This document shows positions 47,745-59,945 of a stretch of 64,000 bases of DNA, piece by piece. The translations under genes were made by a program, and so were the position numbers. Position 1 is the stretch's first letter. The number at the start of each line of letters is the position of its first letter. Origin of the DNA: Rachycentron canadum (lineage: Eukaryota; Chordata; Actinopteri; Carangiformes; Rachycentridae); contig CM076653.1 of the NCBI GenBank assembly GCA_038496675.1, forward strand, positions 15,268,411-15,332,410, written 5' to 3'. The notes beneath the pieces were generated by a model. The model saw only the letters and a list, made by a program, of their open reading frames with translations, did not search any database and was not told the DNA's origin.

Positions 47745-48671
47745 TGGATGAAAATCTCCAGTGTTGGCGACTGAACTCTCATGTTGCTCACATTGGAAGT
47801 CTCTTTAGACAAGCGCCTGAAATACATTGCTATAAATGTAAAATGTCAAGTGTGTTTTTGGGAACAGTTGCTCCACGCATGTGAAGATGGTGTTTTGGAA
47901 CTTTTTTCTACAGCTGTGCTGTGCTGTTACACAAATCCTGTGGAGTTTTATTCGAAACAAGTTAAGTTATGTCACACAAAAGATACATTAAAAAGGTCTG
48001 CCGCACATGTTGAATACATTTACTTCCTCATGAGACCTCTGCAAAGCTTTATTAATCTGTACATCTGTGTTCATTCTCAACCTTTTAGGACAACACAGTA
48101 AAGTGGAGATATCCCAAGCTTTGGAGTTTTAAAGTTAGTAGTAGTAGTTAGTAATTTATTCTGCTCTGAGCATAGCCTATAAATAAAGATGGACGTAGCC
48201 TCTTTGATGTCACCCACAGTTTTATAAAGGGTTGTTATTAAGCTTCAATTATGTAGAACCTGAAACCTTTTAGTGTCAATAAAGTGTAAACATGTGAATT
48301 ATATAAAAGTCCTCCCACGTACAGTCATCATGAAGGAAGAAATAGCTACAGAGACCAAAACTGTTTTTAGTACCAGGCTGTTAATATATGTATTTCTGCT
48401 GTGAAGTTAACATAATAATAACTGACTCGCTGTTGGAGCCAGGCTGCAGTGGTCATTAGAAGAACTGAAGGTTTTGGCACTTCTGTGTTGGTTTTATTTG
48501 TTGTTATTTCATTTTGTGTATGTACCTGTGCTAATTCTATATTCCTCATTAGTCAAATTGGATAGAAACAGTGAAACTGGATGAAAACTGATTTCGATAT
48601 TACCATATTGATAAAATTTGCAGCTGTAGCAATAAATAACTAAAGCGTGTTCTGAATCAGTTATGGAGCAG

Positions 48672-48877
48672 ACCTGTCGTGGTAGATTAGTGGAAAAGGT
48701 ATTAAATGTCACATGCGGCCGTGTCGTCGGTTCACTAATTGGAAGGTCAGGGATTTGACCCGGGTAATCCAATTTACATGTGGAAGTGTCCTCCTTGGAC
48801 ACAATCTGAAGGCTAACACTCACCACTTCTATCGATCAACCTATTTTTCAGATAACTGGATGAATCTAAACAATTCC
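48672..48877 (+). repeat. tRNA-SINE-like fragment next to the gap
   Basis: CGTGGTAGATTAGTGG resembles an A-box region (TGGTNNAGTGG). It is followed at tRNA-like spacing by AGGGATTTGACCCGGG, resembling a B box (GGTTCGANNCC). Then AAGTGTCCTCCTTGGACACA and AGGCTAACACTCACCACTTC match words I associate with a fish SINE-type repeat. Truncated by the gap. Confidence 0.4.
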
Positions 48878-48878
48878 T

Positions 48879-49257
48879 NNNNNNNNNNNNNNNNNNNNNN
48901 NNNNNNNNNNNNNNNNNNNNNNNNNNNNNNNNNNNNNNNNNNNNNNNNNNNNNNNNNNNNNNNNNNNNNNNNNNNNNNNNNNNNNNNNNNNNNNNNNNNN
49001 NNNNNNNNNNNNNNNNNNNNNNNNNNNNNNNNNNNNNNNNNNNNNNNNNNNNNNNNNNNNNNNNNNNNNNNNNNNNNNNNNNNNNNNNNNNNNNNNNNNN
49101 NNNNNNNNNNNNNNNNNNNNNNNNNNNNNNNNNNNNNNNNNNNNNNNNNNNNNNNNNNNNNNNNNNNNNNNNNNNNNNNNNNNNNNNNNNNNNNNNNNNN
49201 NNNNNNNNNNNNNNNNNNNNNNNNNNNNNNNNNNNNNNNNNNNNNNNNNNNNNNNNN
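48879..49257. other. Assembly gap (379 N)
   Basis: Run of undetermined bases directly against a (CA)n tract on its right, so the missing sequence is probably microsatellite. It falls in intron 3, away from the exons. Open frames that cross it are meaningless. Confidence 0.99.

Positions 49258-49321
<64 letters not shown>
49258..49321. repeat. (CA)n microsatellite bordering the gap
   Basis: At least 32 CA units; the true length is unknown because the left side is undetermined. Confidence 0.95.
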
Positions 49322-49322
<1 letters not shown>

Positions 49323-49417
49323 TGTACAGTTTTTTAAATGTAAATTTTGTTGTGTATTTATTGGATGTTTTTGGCAGCACTCAATGTCTGTGACTGACTG
49401 ACTAACTGAGTGACATA

Positions 49418-50012
49418 CACCAATTAGCCATAACATTATGACCACCTGCCTAATATCATGTAGGTTCCCCTTTTACCACCAAAAGTCCTGAAGTTGTGAG
49501 GTGGAGCCTCCATGGATCAGACTTGTTGGTCCAGCTCATCCCACAGATGCTGGACTGGACTGAGATCTGGGGAATTTGGAGCCAAGTCAACACCTTGAAC
49601 TGGTTGTTTAGCAGAACATTGCTTGCCTCCACCAGCTTGCCTTCTTCCCATGGTGCATCCTGGTGCTGTGTCTTCCACATGTAAGAGACACACAGACATT
49701 ACCGACCATCCACAGGATGTAAACCTAATCCCTCAGACCAGACCACCTTCTTCATTTCTCCATGGTCCAGTTCTGATGCTTCTGTGTCCATTGTAGGATC
49801 TTCTGGTGGTGGACAGGGGTCAGCATGGACACCCTGACCGGTCTGAGGCTACACAGCCCCATACACAACAAACTGTGATGCTCTGTGTTCTGACACCTTT
49901 CTATCAGAACCAGCATGAACTTCTTCATCAGTCTGAGCTCCAGTAGCTCTTCTGTTGGATCAGACCACACGGTCCAGCCTTCACTCCCCACCACCATCAC
50001 TGAGCCTTGGCT
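49418..50012 (-). mobile_element. Tc1/mariner-like relic, copy 2 (same family as 1225-2451)
   Basis: Begins after TA with CACCAATTAGCCATAACATT, the terminal inverted repeat matching the right end of copy 1. Minus-strand translation still shows LAPNSPDLSPVQHLWDELDQQ and LRPVRVSMLTPVHHQ in different frames, and CQNTEHHSLL. The middle of the transposase is missing (the sequence jumps at GGTTGTTTAGCAGAACATTG, near 49603), and the 5' end is lost after CACTGAGCCTTGG at about 50012. Confidence 0.85.
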
Positions 50013-51656
50013 CATTTATCACTTAAAACCAAATCGCTTCAAAACCCTTCACCAAAGTCGTGAAGCCCTGTGAGTTAAAGTAATGCTTCAGAGAAATATT
50101 GGAGCAGTTCTATAAGTGAAATATTAAAAATAGATGTATAATTAATTTATTTTCTTAAATATATTATACTCTACCTGTCCTTGACTGGCAGATTATTTTC
50201 AGTTAAAATCATTCAGGGAACAGGTGTATTTTGGACTTAAGTTGGCGATGAGTTTGACAAATGTTGTATGTTGTCATCTGAGCCAGTGGGAGGTCAGTGG
50301 TGTGTGTGAAGCAGCTCTACTTTAGTGCTTTAATCCATATCAGGGTCCAGTATAAGAGCTGCTCTATCTTGTAAAGTCTGAAACTATGATTGCAGTCGGA
50401 GAGTAGTCCGCCCCCACCACGCACCACCACGCACTACCACCACCACCACCGTCACCGTGTCTCCCTCACACCCTACTCCCTCCATCCTTCACACTTCCCT
50501 GTGCAGCCAGCTGCTCCCAGACTCCTCCAGTTCTCCCTCACTGGGGCCAGGAGAAACACACTACAGAGGTGACTGATTGAAATTCACAGTGTGAGCAATT
50601 CCAATCTTTTGCATGCTGTTTCTGGCTGCCTGGCTCTGGAGCTTGATGTGGGAGAAGAGTGTGACTAGCAGATGTATCACTGTGCAGTGATATTGCAGAG
50701 GTCCTCTCAGGGGTCCTCGGTAGTGGGCGAGCTCTGATTGTTTGGTAACAGTATGTCACTGGTGGGCGGGGCTTCTACTGACTCATGGGTGATCCATCAG
50801 AGCTCATCAGGGCTGAAACGCATCTCAGATTGTATTTTTAGCCAGTGGGCTACAGGTTTTATAGGATTCCCTTAGCTTCTCTCCACTTCTATCTGTCAGA
50901 TAGAAACAATTATCCCTCTATTTATAAAAAGTTGCTTTTAACTGAGTCACTTCCTGGAATCCTTCCAGTCTGGTCAGCAGAACTTATTCTCAGTTGACAG
51001 CTGGATGGTTGTCTGTCATATATCTAGAAAACTGCCTCCATCATGTTCCCACAGTGACTCCTGGACTGTTGCACCATTAGCCCAACATCAAATCTGAATG
51101 AAGGTACATTGAACAGTTTTAACAACATGGACTAGCATTAGGATTGAGGCATTCCCACAAAAACTGAAGTCACGTGACATTCACCAGTCACCAGCACCTT
51201 ATTCCCCATCCATTTCACATCAAATAGAGATAAAACACTGCATCCACTTTACTGGGCAACAAGAATGGATATAAATAAAATACAGCAGTGACATTTTATT
51301 AGCAGCAATTGAGTCTAATAAGAATTAAAGATAAGAAAAGAATTAAAAGTTTTGTCAGTTATTTTTGTCTGGGGTCATGAGCCGGTCAGAGGTGGACTGT
51401 GATGCTCATGTTCGATGGACATCTTCCAGTGTTTGAAAGGCTGAACATTTTGAGACAGTCGGTCCAGCAACACAGCTCTGGGAGAAAAACTGGCTAAATC
51501 TGTCAGGATTGGCAGGATTCAGTACCACGTCATCCAGCAGACCTCACAGTGGCCAGCAGAATTTATTCCTGGTTGATTATTTTGTAACATGAACACTGTG
51601 TTTCTACATTTTACCTCGTGATCGAAGATAAAATTTATTTCCACAAAGATAGTCAA

Positions 51657-51850
51657 GTCAGGTCAGCTTTTATTTGTAAAGCACCAGTTCACAGCAGAAG
51701 TTATCTCAAGGCGCTTTTCCAAATACGTACCTTTATAATGTTATTTACAAAGACCCAGCAACTCCCACCAAGAACGAGCACTTGGCACCAGTGGCAAAAA
51801 AAAAAAAAATAGGATCTTTTTAAGAGACAGAAACCTCGAGCAGAACCAAA
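51657..51850 (+). repeat. Family C repeat fragment (TTTTATTTGTAAAGCACC)
   Basis: GGTCAGCTTTTATTTGTAAA, ATCTCAAGGCGCTTTTCC, AAGACCCAGCAACTCCCACC, AGTGGCAAAAAAA and AGAAACCTCGAGCAGAACCA follow the order of a common teleost interspersed repeat. Compare 4091-4187. Confidence 0.6.
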
Positions 51851-52090
51851 CACTGGTACTGAGTTGAAAGATCCCTTTGTTCTAGCGTCTGATCAGCTCT
51901 CAAACTCTCAAACTCATGGAGCCATGGCACGATGGGGAGATGCTGTTCCACTGTTAACTAACTTTAATTCTGTTCTGAAACTACTTCTTAAGGTCTAAAG
52001 AGAACAAAATGCGATGACCAATACATTTTGATGATGCCCAAGAGCAGATTTACTTTCAGGACTTTTGACCTTTTGAGAGAATTCAATCAA

Positions 52091-52110
52091 AAAAAAAAAA
52101 AAAAAAAAAA
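52091..52110. repeat. Poly-A run
   Basis: About 20 A residues in intron 3 with no recognisable element attached. Confidence 0.8.
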
Positions 52111-53770
52111 GAAAATCACCCGTGTTCACAGATGCAAAAAAGACAACGAGCTAACAAACTTTGATAAAAAGAATAACAACTCAGTGTGTTAAAAAAATCA
52201 GTTTTAATCATTAAGAAATAAAGTGACAGGGTATCTCTGAGATAACAGGACTAATGCAGTTCATAGGCTAAGGGCAGTTTTCCTTAGAAACCAACCTTAA
52301 ATGTCTTTAGTGACAGAGAAAATAACGCCAGTGATGTCATAGTGATGTCATCAGGATCGTCCCAGTTAAAGCTTGACTCCACAGATTTTCAACACAATAT
52401 CGGTTACAAGCTTGAGGTGTGGACTTTGGGAGTTTGCCAGTCATAGGAGGCTAGGATGAAAAAATGCTGTTGAGTTGCATCATGGGAAGTGTTTGGAGCT
52501 CAACCCGAGGGAGCAAAAGTCAGGACACCTCAGCCTCTACTGCTCAGACTCGAAAGTTGCCCTGGTTTGTGACAGTGCGATGTTATGGCCCTTTATGTCA
52601 TTGTCGGTGACACTGGCTAGGGATCCATTAAAAAGCGAAGCTCTCTCGCTCACATGCCGCATCACAGCTGCACATTCATACTGAGGTTTATTTGTCATCC
52701 CTCCAGATCCTTAATGCAGGATGCCAGCCATACAGTCTGTGCCCTGCTGTGTAATTTTGGTAGGTAACATGATGGAGCATTAGCTGGCTGTGATTTCAAA
52801 ATAATCCTTCACATGTCTGTCGCTGCTTTGCAGCTAAACGATGACGCATCAGCCCGAGGTTTAGCACTTGTTAATCTCTCTGTTGTGGGTATGTTTATGT
52901 GAGAGTTTGCTTCCATATTCTGGCTGAGGATGAGGACGAGGATGCATTCTTAATCATGGAGCACATACGCTCAAGTGGCTGCTCAGTAGTGCAGTGTGTA
53001 CGCTACTTAGTCCCAAACAAGTGAGCCACAGAAGGACCGTGCAACATTTGTCTTTTAGATTTATCATGCACCACATGACACGACTGCTCCCTTGATCAAG
53101 CAAAGTCCAGGGCCCCTTTCCTCCTCCTGCTCCAGCCTTCAGGTCTTTCCACCCATGTGAAGCAGTTAACCAGATTTTTTTTTTTTTTTTTTCACCGAAG
53201 AAACAACAGTAAACTGAGACCAATTTCAAAGAGACCAGTTTCAAATGCAGAATTGGAAATACTCATACATGCAGTGCAGAATGGTGCCATTTGACTTCTT
53301 CTATGTTATGTCCCATCAAGGGGCCAAGAGACAACATAGGTCCCAAATAGCCACAAAAACAAGTTATATTGACTATTGTACTTACTGAATAATGTGAGAG
53401 ATCCTGCTTAAGAGTGGATCTGAACAATCTATCTGGAACAAAAGCACCAAAGCACCAACCTAATCTACTCAAACAGAACAAAATCCAATTACAACAACTA
53501 AACTTCCAAACCAACAACAGTTGAGAAGATGGTCAAAATAAATAAATAAATAGTCATAGCCTGCGAACTCTCACCACAGCTCTGAACATGACCGTGAACG
53601 TGGCTGCTTGGCCGCACCAGCTTGGTTTTTAAAAACAGGTTGTGGCGACTGCCAACTGTGCCCATCAACCACCCACCAATCCTAGTGCAAACCTATTTGT
53701 ATACACGCACGTGCACGTGTCATTCACCTATTCACGCCCAAGTGTGAACCTGCTGTGACGACCTACTGTG

Positions 53771-54160
53771 TGGTTTGTGTCATTTTGAAGCCTTCAGTTT
53801 GTAATTTGTCTGTCGACCATCTCGAAACCAGAAGAAACCATATTTGGAGGAGAAGGTGGAGCTAAGGAGGAGTGAGGGGTGGATCTGACCTGCTCTGTAC
53901 TCTATCCTGATTGGGTGGTACAGCCTGCCATTCACACAGTAGCCACGCCCCCTAATTCATCCCCTGCTTTATGGTCTGTTTTCCTCTAAATGGACCATCA
54001 TTTAAAAAATGAACATCATGTTGTATTGAAGACTTGAAACTAGAGACAACCAGGGACTTCTTTAACAACCAGTGGAGTCGCCCCCTGATGGTCATTTGAT
54101 AGAATGAAGGTTTAAGGCTCTTCAGCACTGGCTTCACTTCGCAGACCCAGACTCTACATC
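53771..54160 (-). repeat. Family A repeat, copy 9
   Basis: CATTTTGAAGCCTTCAGTTT, GGAGGAGAAGGTGGAGCTAA, ATCCTGATTGGGTGGTACAG, TAGCCACGCCCCCTAATTCA and CTTGAAACTAGAGACAACCA (with an internal deletion of the AATAAATCAAGGGAGAAG part), then GTCGCCCCCTGATGGTCATT and GACCCAGACTCTACATCC. Confidence 0.87.
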
Positions 54161-55834
54161 CTCTTTATTCTCGCTACAATAATGGGGGGAAAAAAGCAGA
54201 TCACCAACAAATCAAGAAAAGGCAGTTGGAACAAACATATGGTCTCATATCACAACGATACTCACTTCCCTTCTCAGGTCAAATGAACTAAAGCTCCTGT
54301 CCCACGCTCTACCTGCACCTTTAAGGTCTGCTGTGTTGACTTCTTCTTCCTGATTATGACTCAGGATAACACTTTCTTACTTTATTGTCTCTGTGTTGTG
54401 TGTTTTCCATTTGTCTGATCTTCACTGTTTCTGGCTCTGTTAGTGACTCATGTCTGTAATAATATACTTACTTTACAATTACCTTACAATATCCCACATT
54501 CAGAATATTGAGTTTATATTATTACACTGACTGAGCTCAAGTATACACAGATTTACGATCCTCTTACAGCTGCAATTTACAGTCAGACAACATTCAGGCT
54601 ATTTCAAGCCTTAACTCCTGATTAGAGATTAAGTGTGAAACTTTTCCATGTAGAAGAAGCTGTTTCTGTCTGTTATGACTTTGTTCAGGGAGCGGGGACT
54701 GGCTGCAGTCCAATTTAATTATTTCCTTACGATTAAACTTTTATTTCTAGCAGCAAAATTAACTTCCACTCTACCTCCCTGACTCCTCAACTCTCTTTAA
54801 CCCTGCTCTGCACAGATTTGACGGCTGATGCTTTTCAGGTATTTTTTCCCCCTCTGTGACACTTTTGGTTTGGTTTTTCTTCACAACAGATACAGGAGTA
54901 CACTAAGGTGAGACTTCTCTCCCCCAGCGCTCCATGGTCCAGCTGCTCCCTCCATCCCTTCAGACACATGTAGATCAATATTTGAGTAGGACGTGCAGCA
55001 GCAGATATGTGTGTTTGTGTAGCTGTCTGTCTCCGTGGGGCAGCCCGTTATAATGTCAAGTCCAGAGGATGGGAGTTGGCCTTCAGGGGTAGTGAGGCAG
55101 GCCTCTGAGGGGGGAGGGAGGACTGGAAGCCCAGGATGACCTGACAGCATAGATATTTGATAACGGTCTTAACCCTCAGCTCCAGCGGATGTGCTGGAGA
55201 GTTATGAATACGACTGCACCTTCAACCTTTCAACCCCCGGTGGAGCTTCCCTAGAAAAACACGAAGGAACAGAGGAGGCGTGGAGTAACACTGTTCGTTC
55301 TCTACCAGACAGCTGTTAATACACAGTCACTCTGCAACTCTCTCAACCATACAGCCTGGCTCTCACAGTCCCGTAAGGGTCAAGATGAAGACTTGTAATG
55401 GACTTTATTCATTTCATCTTGAAAACAGCTTCTTCTCTGTTTCCCAGAATGCCTGTCAGTGAGGGCTCAGCTTAGGGCTTACTCATGGTAAAACATGTTG
55501 CTGCATTGCATTCTGGTCTATTAAATAAAAAATAGAATTTGCTCTCATGTGTTGTAGTAGTTCAGATCACTGTGACCCTGAAACATGAAGCTGGATTAGC
55601 TTCCACTTCATTTGGAAGTAGAACAGAATGAGTTTGGAGCCGTAATGTAATAATCCTCACAATTGTGTGCATCTACGACAAATACAAAAGGTCAGAGCTG
55701 AAGAATGAAGTTGTTCTGTGACAGACATTGACAACAGGCCTCAGGATTAATTCACTGCTCTCCTCTGTTTTCTCTTGATAAACTGTGGTTTGTCTGATCG
55801 TTTCGCTGCCTGTTTCTGCTCCATCTGGTCTGTT

Positions 55835-56000
55835 CTTCAGGGGAACAGTCAACAGTTATGTCATTGGCCCTATGGTATGAATACAGGAGTGTCTCCGACA
55901 GTAATGGACCTTCATTGTCATGGTTATAATGATAAAATACTGGATGAAGATTTCGGTCAGGTTTAGGAAAACTACTGTGGTAGTACAGTTAATACAGTTA
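55835..56000 (+). repeat. Family G repeat, partial copy
   Basis: AGGAGTGTCTCCGACAGTAA, TTCGGTCAGGTTTAGGAAAA and AATACAGTTAACGTTGTGGA parallel AGAAGTGTCTCCTGAAA, CTTGGTCAGGTTTTGGAAGA and ATGCAGTTAACTTTGTGGAA at 8188-8365. Confidence 0.5.
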
Positions 56001-57335
56001 ACGTTGTGGATCAGCCATGTTTTGTTTTTTTTGTTGTTGTTGTTTTTTTGTTTTTTTCAGTGAGTTACTGAGCAGGACTCTGTACAGTTTTAAAGTGAAA
56101 CATTCCTCAAACACTCATTTGACTTGAATTTCTCTTTACTAATGGACCAACATGACGTACACACCAATGCAATAACTCATAAACACATTTACATTGGCCT
56201 TATAGCCACATATTTCCACTTAAGCGTTTTTTGCATACCAGGATCAGACATCAAACTACACTCAATGTGCAAATTGGTGTGTTTTACTAGGTCTACATTT
56301 GATTTCCTTCCTGACCTTGTTGCAATTCCAACCTTGTACTTGAAACCCAGACAGACAAATTGATCATCAGATAAGACAGAAAGCAAATAAGCTTATTTCC
56401 CCACAAAAAAATCCCAACCATTTCTTTAAAAGAAAGAAGTCTTGAAGTTTGAATGAAAAAGAAATGGGATTGTTTTAAAGAGAATTTGTTACACAATCCT
56501 GCTGTAACATTTCTCAACAATTTTCTCATCCATGATAATGTGTTTGCATCCTGGGTGTCGTGTAAAATATGTAAATATGTATATAATATATGTATAAAAC
56601 TATGTCTGAGGATCATCTACTTCCTGATTGAGAAACCTGGATCAGGTCTTAGCCCCGCCCACTACCTGTTTGCTCCAGGTTGACGGGTCAAAGGTCAGAG
56701 AGGAAGATGAAGTAAGATGAAGATGGTCAGAGGAGGAAACATCAGAGAGACTCAGCCTCATGTTTGAGCCCCAGTCAGACCCAGACTGAGATCAGGAGTC
56801 TGGTGAGACCAGAATCAGAGACTAGCAGACGTATCAGAGCAATTAGCATAGTTAGCACCTTTAATTTGTTTATGTTGTTTGTTGGATTGTAACTGGCAGT
56901 GGCTGACACAGTGTTCATGCTAACTCTGGCTCTCTGTACTGACGAGGTTTGGTTTCAAGTCTGTTTAGCGCCGTCCCCACAAATTGACAGGACTGGTTCC
57001 TTAGGTTTGTGATGTATGAACACAAACCTTTTGTGATGTATGTGACTCCCTGACTGTCTGAATCTGAATCTTTCTATGAGACTGTCATTGGTTCACTGGA
57101 GTTCAAGGTGGGAACACTAAGCTGACTGATTATTTTTCTTGTAGTGTCTGAAACCATCATATGAACATGTAAAAAACTCATCAGAGAGGCTCTTCATTAC
57201 ATTGATTCAAAATATCAGCTCTTGTCAGTAGTTATATAAAAAGTAAATTGCAAAGTCTCACTTCATTGAATTCTCATAATTCAGTAAATGCCCTCTCTTT
57301 CTCTTTCTGTCTTTCTTCCTATCTTTTTTCTCCAG

Positions 57336-57426
57336 ACACTCCACACAGCAGCAAACCAACAAAGTCATCACCAGCACAAGCCAACTCATCAAACAGCTCT
57401 CTGATATAATCAGTGGCTCTTCACGG
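57336..57426 (+). CDS. tsnare1: tsnare1 exon 4: helix Hb
   Basis: Acceptor TTTTTTCTCCAG ends at 57335 and donor TCACGG|GTATTT lies at 57426/57427. The first base completes the split Leu codon (CT+A) and the exon ends in phase 0. Residues 78-108 start LHSTQQQTNKVITSTSQL and end with IKQLSDIISGSSR. TSNARE1 has LHTAQQETNK.I..S...KQ..ELL here, and STX7/12 have a similar QQ.TNQL.KET. The segment is helix Hb of the N-terminal bundle, which in syntaxins folds back on the SNARE motif or binds regulators. Confidence 0.95.
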
Positions 57427-57532
57427 GTATTTTATGCTCCCATTCCTCCCTCATCTGTTGTCATTTTGAAGAATAAACAGTGGATTAAACAACATTTGAG
57501 CTAATTAAAGCTAATCTTGTTTTGTTGCACAG
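57427..57532 (+). other. tsnare1: tsnare1 intron 4 (106 bp)
   Basis: Compact phase 0 intron, GTATTT...TTGTTGCACAG, among the shortest of the gene; such sizes are typical of fish introns. Confidence 0.92.
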
Positions 57533-57607
57533 CAAGACCGTCTGCGCCTGACCAGACTAAAGACTGAACTCTCTGAGTCAGTGCAGCGCTATGGGGATCT
57601 GCAGAAG
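57533..57607 (+). CDS. tsnare1: tsnare1 exon 5: helix Hc, first part
   Basis: Acceptor TTGTTGCACAG ends at 57532 and donor CAGAAG|GTATAT lies at 57607/57608; phase 0 at both ends, 25 codons. Residues 109-133 read QDRLRLTRLKTELSESVQ then RYGDLQK. Human TSNARE1 has [21 protein letters not shown], so spacing and heptad character are kept. A short charged insert before LDRLK in human is absent here. The amphipathic pattern (L.RLKTEL..SV..Y..LQ) fits helix Hc. Confidence 0.95.
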
Positions 57608-57697
57608 GTATATGACACACTCCATCACTTTCATAAATGCACTGCTGTGGTTACTGAATTCTGTCCAATAAATGACAAATAGATGGAGCTATTGCCT

Positions 57698-57754
<57 letters not shown>

Positions 57755-57823
57755 TGTCTTAGTTCTTCAAGGAGGAAAAAATGAATCTTCTTGACCCCGG
57801 CTCTTCATTTGTTCCTCTTTCAG
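57608..57823 (+). other. tsnare1: tsnare1 intron 5 (216 bp) with a (CA)n tract
   Basis: Phase 0 intron, GTATAT...CCTCTTTCAG. A quarter of it is the CA repeat at 57700-57752, so its length probably varies between individuals. The acceptor itself has a normal pyrimidine tract. Confidence 0.92.
57700..57752. repeat. (CA)n microsatellite in intron 5
   Basis: About 26 uninterrupted CA units, 71 bp before exon 6. Confidence 0.92.
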
Positions 57824-57880
57824 AAAATTGCAGAACGCTCAAGGGCCCTGCTCCCGCCGGCACAGAAAGACAAGAAGAAG
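57824..57880 (+). CDS. tsnare1: tsnare1 exon 6: end of helix Hc (KIAERSRALLP)
   Basis: Acceptor TTCCTCTTTCAG ends at 57823 and donor AAGAAG|GTGAGC lies at 57880/57881; phase 0 at both ends, 19 codons. Residues 134-152 read KIAERSRALLPPAQ then KDKKK. TSNARE1 of mammals has KKIAEKSRALLPMAQ at this point, one of the strongest matches in the gene. The exon ends in a lysine cluster that opens the linker to the SNARE motif. Skipping it would keep the reading frame. Confidence 0.95.
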
Positions 57881-58942
57881 GTGAGCTGATACTGAAAGGG
57901 GGAAAATCAGCCCTTTGTTTCAGTGTCATTCATAAAAGAGCAGGATGATGAGATGGCATTTCTCTGCTCGATTGCATCTTCACAAGGGCTCCTTTGAAGC
58001 TCTGTCTAGCCTCTTTCACTCTATTATATTACAATGGACTCCTTTCATCACACCCAACTCTTATGTGCTGCTGAATTTTTTTTTTAATTTTTTTATTTGT
58101 TTAATCTAAATCTAAATCAGTTACTAGTTGGAGTTTATTTTCACTGTGTAGCCTCAGTGAAAAGAGGCTGCTAATCAGTAATTGTGTTGAACAAATGAAA
58201 GTCGATCTGGATGTGAATGAAATTTGGAGTGGATTTCTGATTACTAATACTAGATAACCTCAAATGAAAATTATTGATCTGTGTTTGTATATGTGGTGGG
58301 TGCAGCAGTAGAATGAAATAAAATACATCAGCAGCATATATATGAAGTTAGGTCATACAGGAGGATTATACACTGACCTGCTATAGGTACAGTACTGAAT
58401 GTGATTGAACATCCATATGAAAGAGTTAGAGGGTGTATACGCTGATATTGGGGACAGCAGACCTTAAAACAAGTTTTTTTTTTTTTTTTTTTTAAACCGT
58501 CCCTCTGTCCACTGCCAGTCCAGTTTGCCTTTCTGTTTGGACTCGGGACAAACACAACTGAGGAGTGGTATCATCACATGTACTCACTGAGCGCACATAC
58601 AGACGCAGAGGAGGGACAATGAGCTGCTGGCTGCCGCACAAACTGGTAGACAGATGCGTTACGTCTCATCTGTGGCTTGGTGCTCCTGAAAAGGCTCGAG
58701 CCACGCTTCAATCTGTGATTGTGCGTTGTTTGTTGACCTTGTGAGAGGCGTTACAGCAGGAGAAGAGGCAAAAATCAGTGTGTTCACCCAGTTGTTGCAT
58801 TTACATCGATGCTGATAGGAGCCAGAGCAGATAAAGAATCATTTGACTCGGGTCTGAATTTTGATTAAAGCTTTTTCCGTTGCTGACAAAAGCCCCGTGT
58901 TTGCAGGTCTCAGCAGGACCAATGGAAAACGACTTATTTCAG

Positions 58943-59286
58943 TTCATCCATCCATTACCTATACTACTTATTCCTGCAGGGTCAAGGGGGGCTGGAGTCA
59001 ATCCCAGCTGACATTAGGAGAGGGCGGGGTTCACCCTGGACAGGTCTTCAGTCCATCACAGGGCTGCCACATAGAGACAACGACAACCGTTCACTTTTAC
59101 ATTCACACCTACTGGCCGTTTGGAGTCACCAATGAACCTGCATGTGTTTGGACTGTGGGAGGAAGCTGGAGAACCTGGACGGAACCAACACAGACACGGA
59201 ACATGCAAACTGCACACAGAGAGACCCCAGGCCCAGGATTCAAAAGCTGTAGTGGGGCAACAGTGCTAACCACTGTTCCTCCCCGT
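58943..59286 (+). repeat. Family B repeat, near-complete copy
   Basis: TTCATCCATCCATTACCTAT, CAGGGTCAAGGGGGGCTGGA, GTCAATCCCAGCTGACATTA, CATCACAGGGCTGCCACATA, TGTGTTTGGACTGTGGGAGG, GGAACATGCAAACTGCACAC and AACAGTGCTAACCACTGTTC. This is the best copy in the window. The 195-codon open frame that spans it (58861-59448) is a by-product of the repeat. Confidence 0.8.
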
Positions 59287-59902
59287 TTCAGTCCAGTTAT
59301 ATCGATTTGGCCCCAAATCGGTTTGCAGCTGATCACGTGTAGACGTGTCTGCCCAGTTTTGAGTAGTTGTACCTGTATGGTGGCCCTGAAAGGTCAGCAC
59401 ACTGAGAGAATGGAGAAAAAAAACAAGAAAATCAATAAAATATCTTAACTAATTTGACAACACGCGTCAGTTTAGAAGAACACAAAAAAGACAGCATAAC
59501 CAACACAAATTCAGACAAAACATCTCTATTTTCAGATCTGAGTTTGGTTGTTTGTGGACTATTTCCCAGCAATTTGTTCTTTTTACACTTGTTTTTTGTA
59601 GAGATGAAACATGAGATCCCTTCTTATCTATTATCTGGATTATTGAGCTCCACAGGTGCAGGCACATCTGGATGGAGCCAGATGAACTATATCTCCATGT
59701 CCAGCCTTTGAACTGAGTTCATTTATGGTGGTAACTTCACTTTCAGTTTACAGAAATAAATATTCCTCATCCAACCCTCAGCAACAATGCTCCTCTAGAT
59801 GTTTTTTTTTTTATTATTTTGCACCTTGGACATGCAATAATCTGCAGAAAGACCTAAAGATAGACACACTGATATCCATTGAAAACTTTAAGGGCATCAT
59901 AA

Positions 59903-59945
59903 TTATAGACCCAGAGTCTACGTCCACTTTTATAAACAGTCTATG
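59903..59945 (-). repeat. Family A repeat, terminal fragment
   Basis: TAGACCCAGAGTCTACGTCC followed by ACTTTTATAAACAGTCTATG is the end seen in copies 5 and 8. Confidence 0.75.

Larger units (their letters stand above)
36179..57335 (+). other. tsnare1: tsnare1 intron 3 (21.2 kb, contains the assembly gap)
   Basis: Phase 2 intron, GTGAGT...CTCCAG. Human TSNARE1 has contiguous protein sequence across this junction (SLHTAQQ), so no coding exon is expected. Listed repeats account for much of it: a foldback element, Tc1-like relics, family A, F and G copies, and a LINE/SINE-like fragment. I recognise nothing in about 36180-37490, 39560-40835, 41020-42900, 43450-44200, 44720-45650, 46580-47710, 47745-48670, 50015-51655, 51860-53770, 54165-55830 and 56005-57335. 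Confidence 0.85.

Noticed and set aside
48713..49445. Long open frames spanning 48713-49445 on both strands
   Set aside because: They run through 379 undetermined bases and a (CA)n tract; the apparent length is an artefact.
58861..59448. 195-codon plus-strand frame in intron 6
   Set aside because: It translates a family B interspersed repeat and has no homologue that I recognise.
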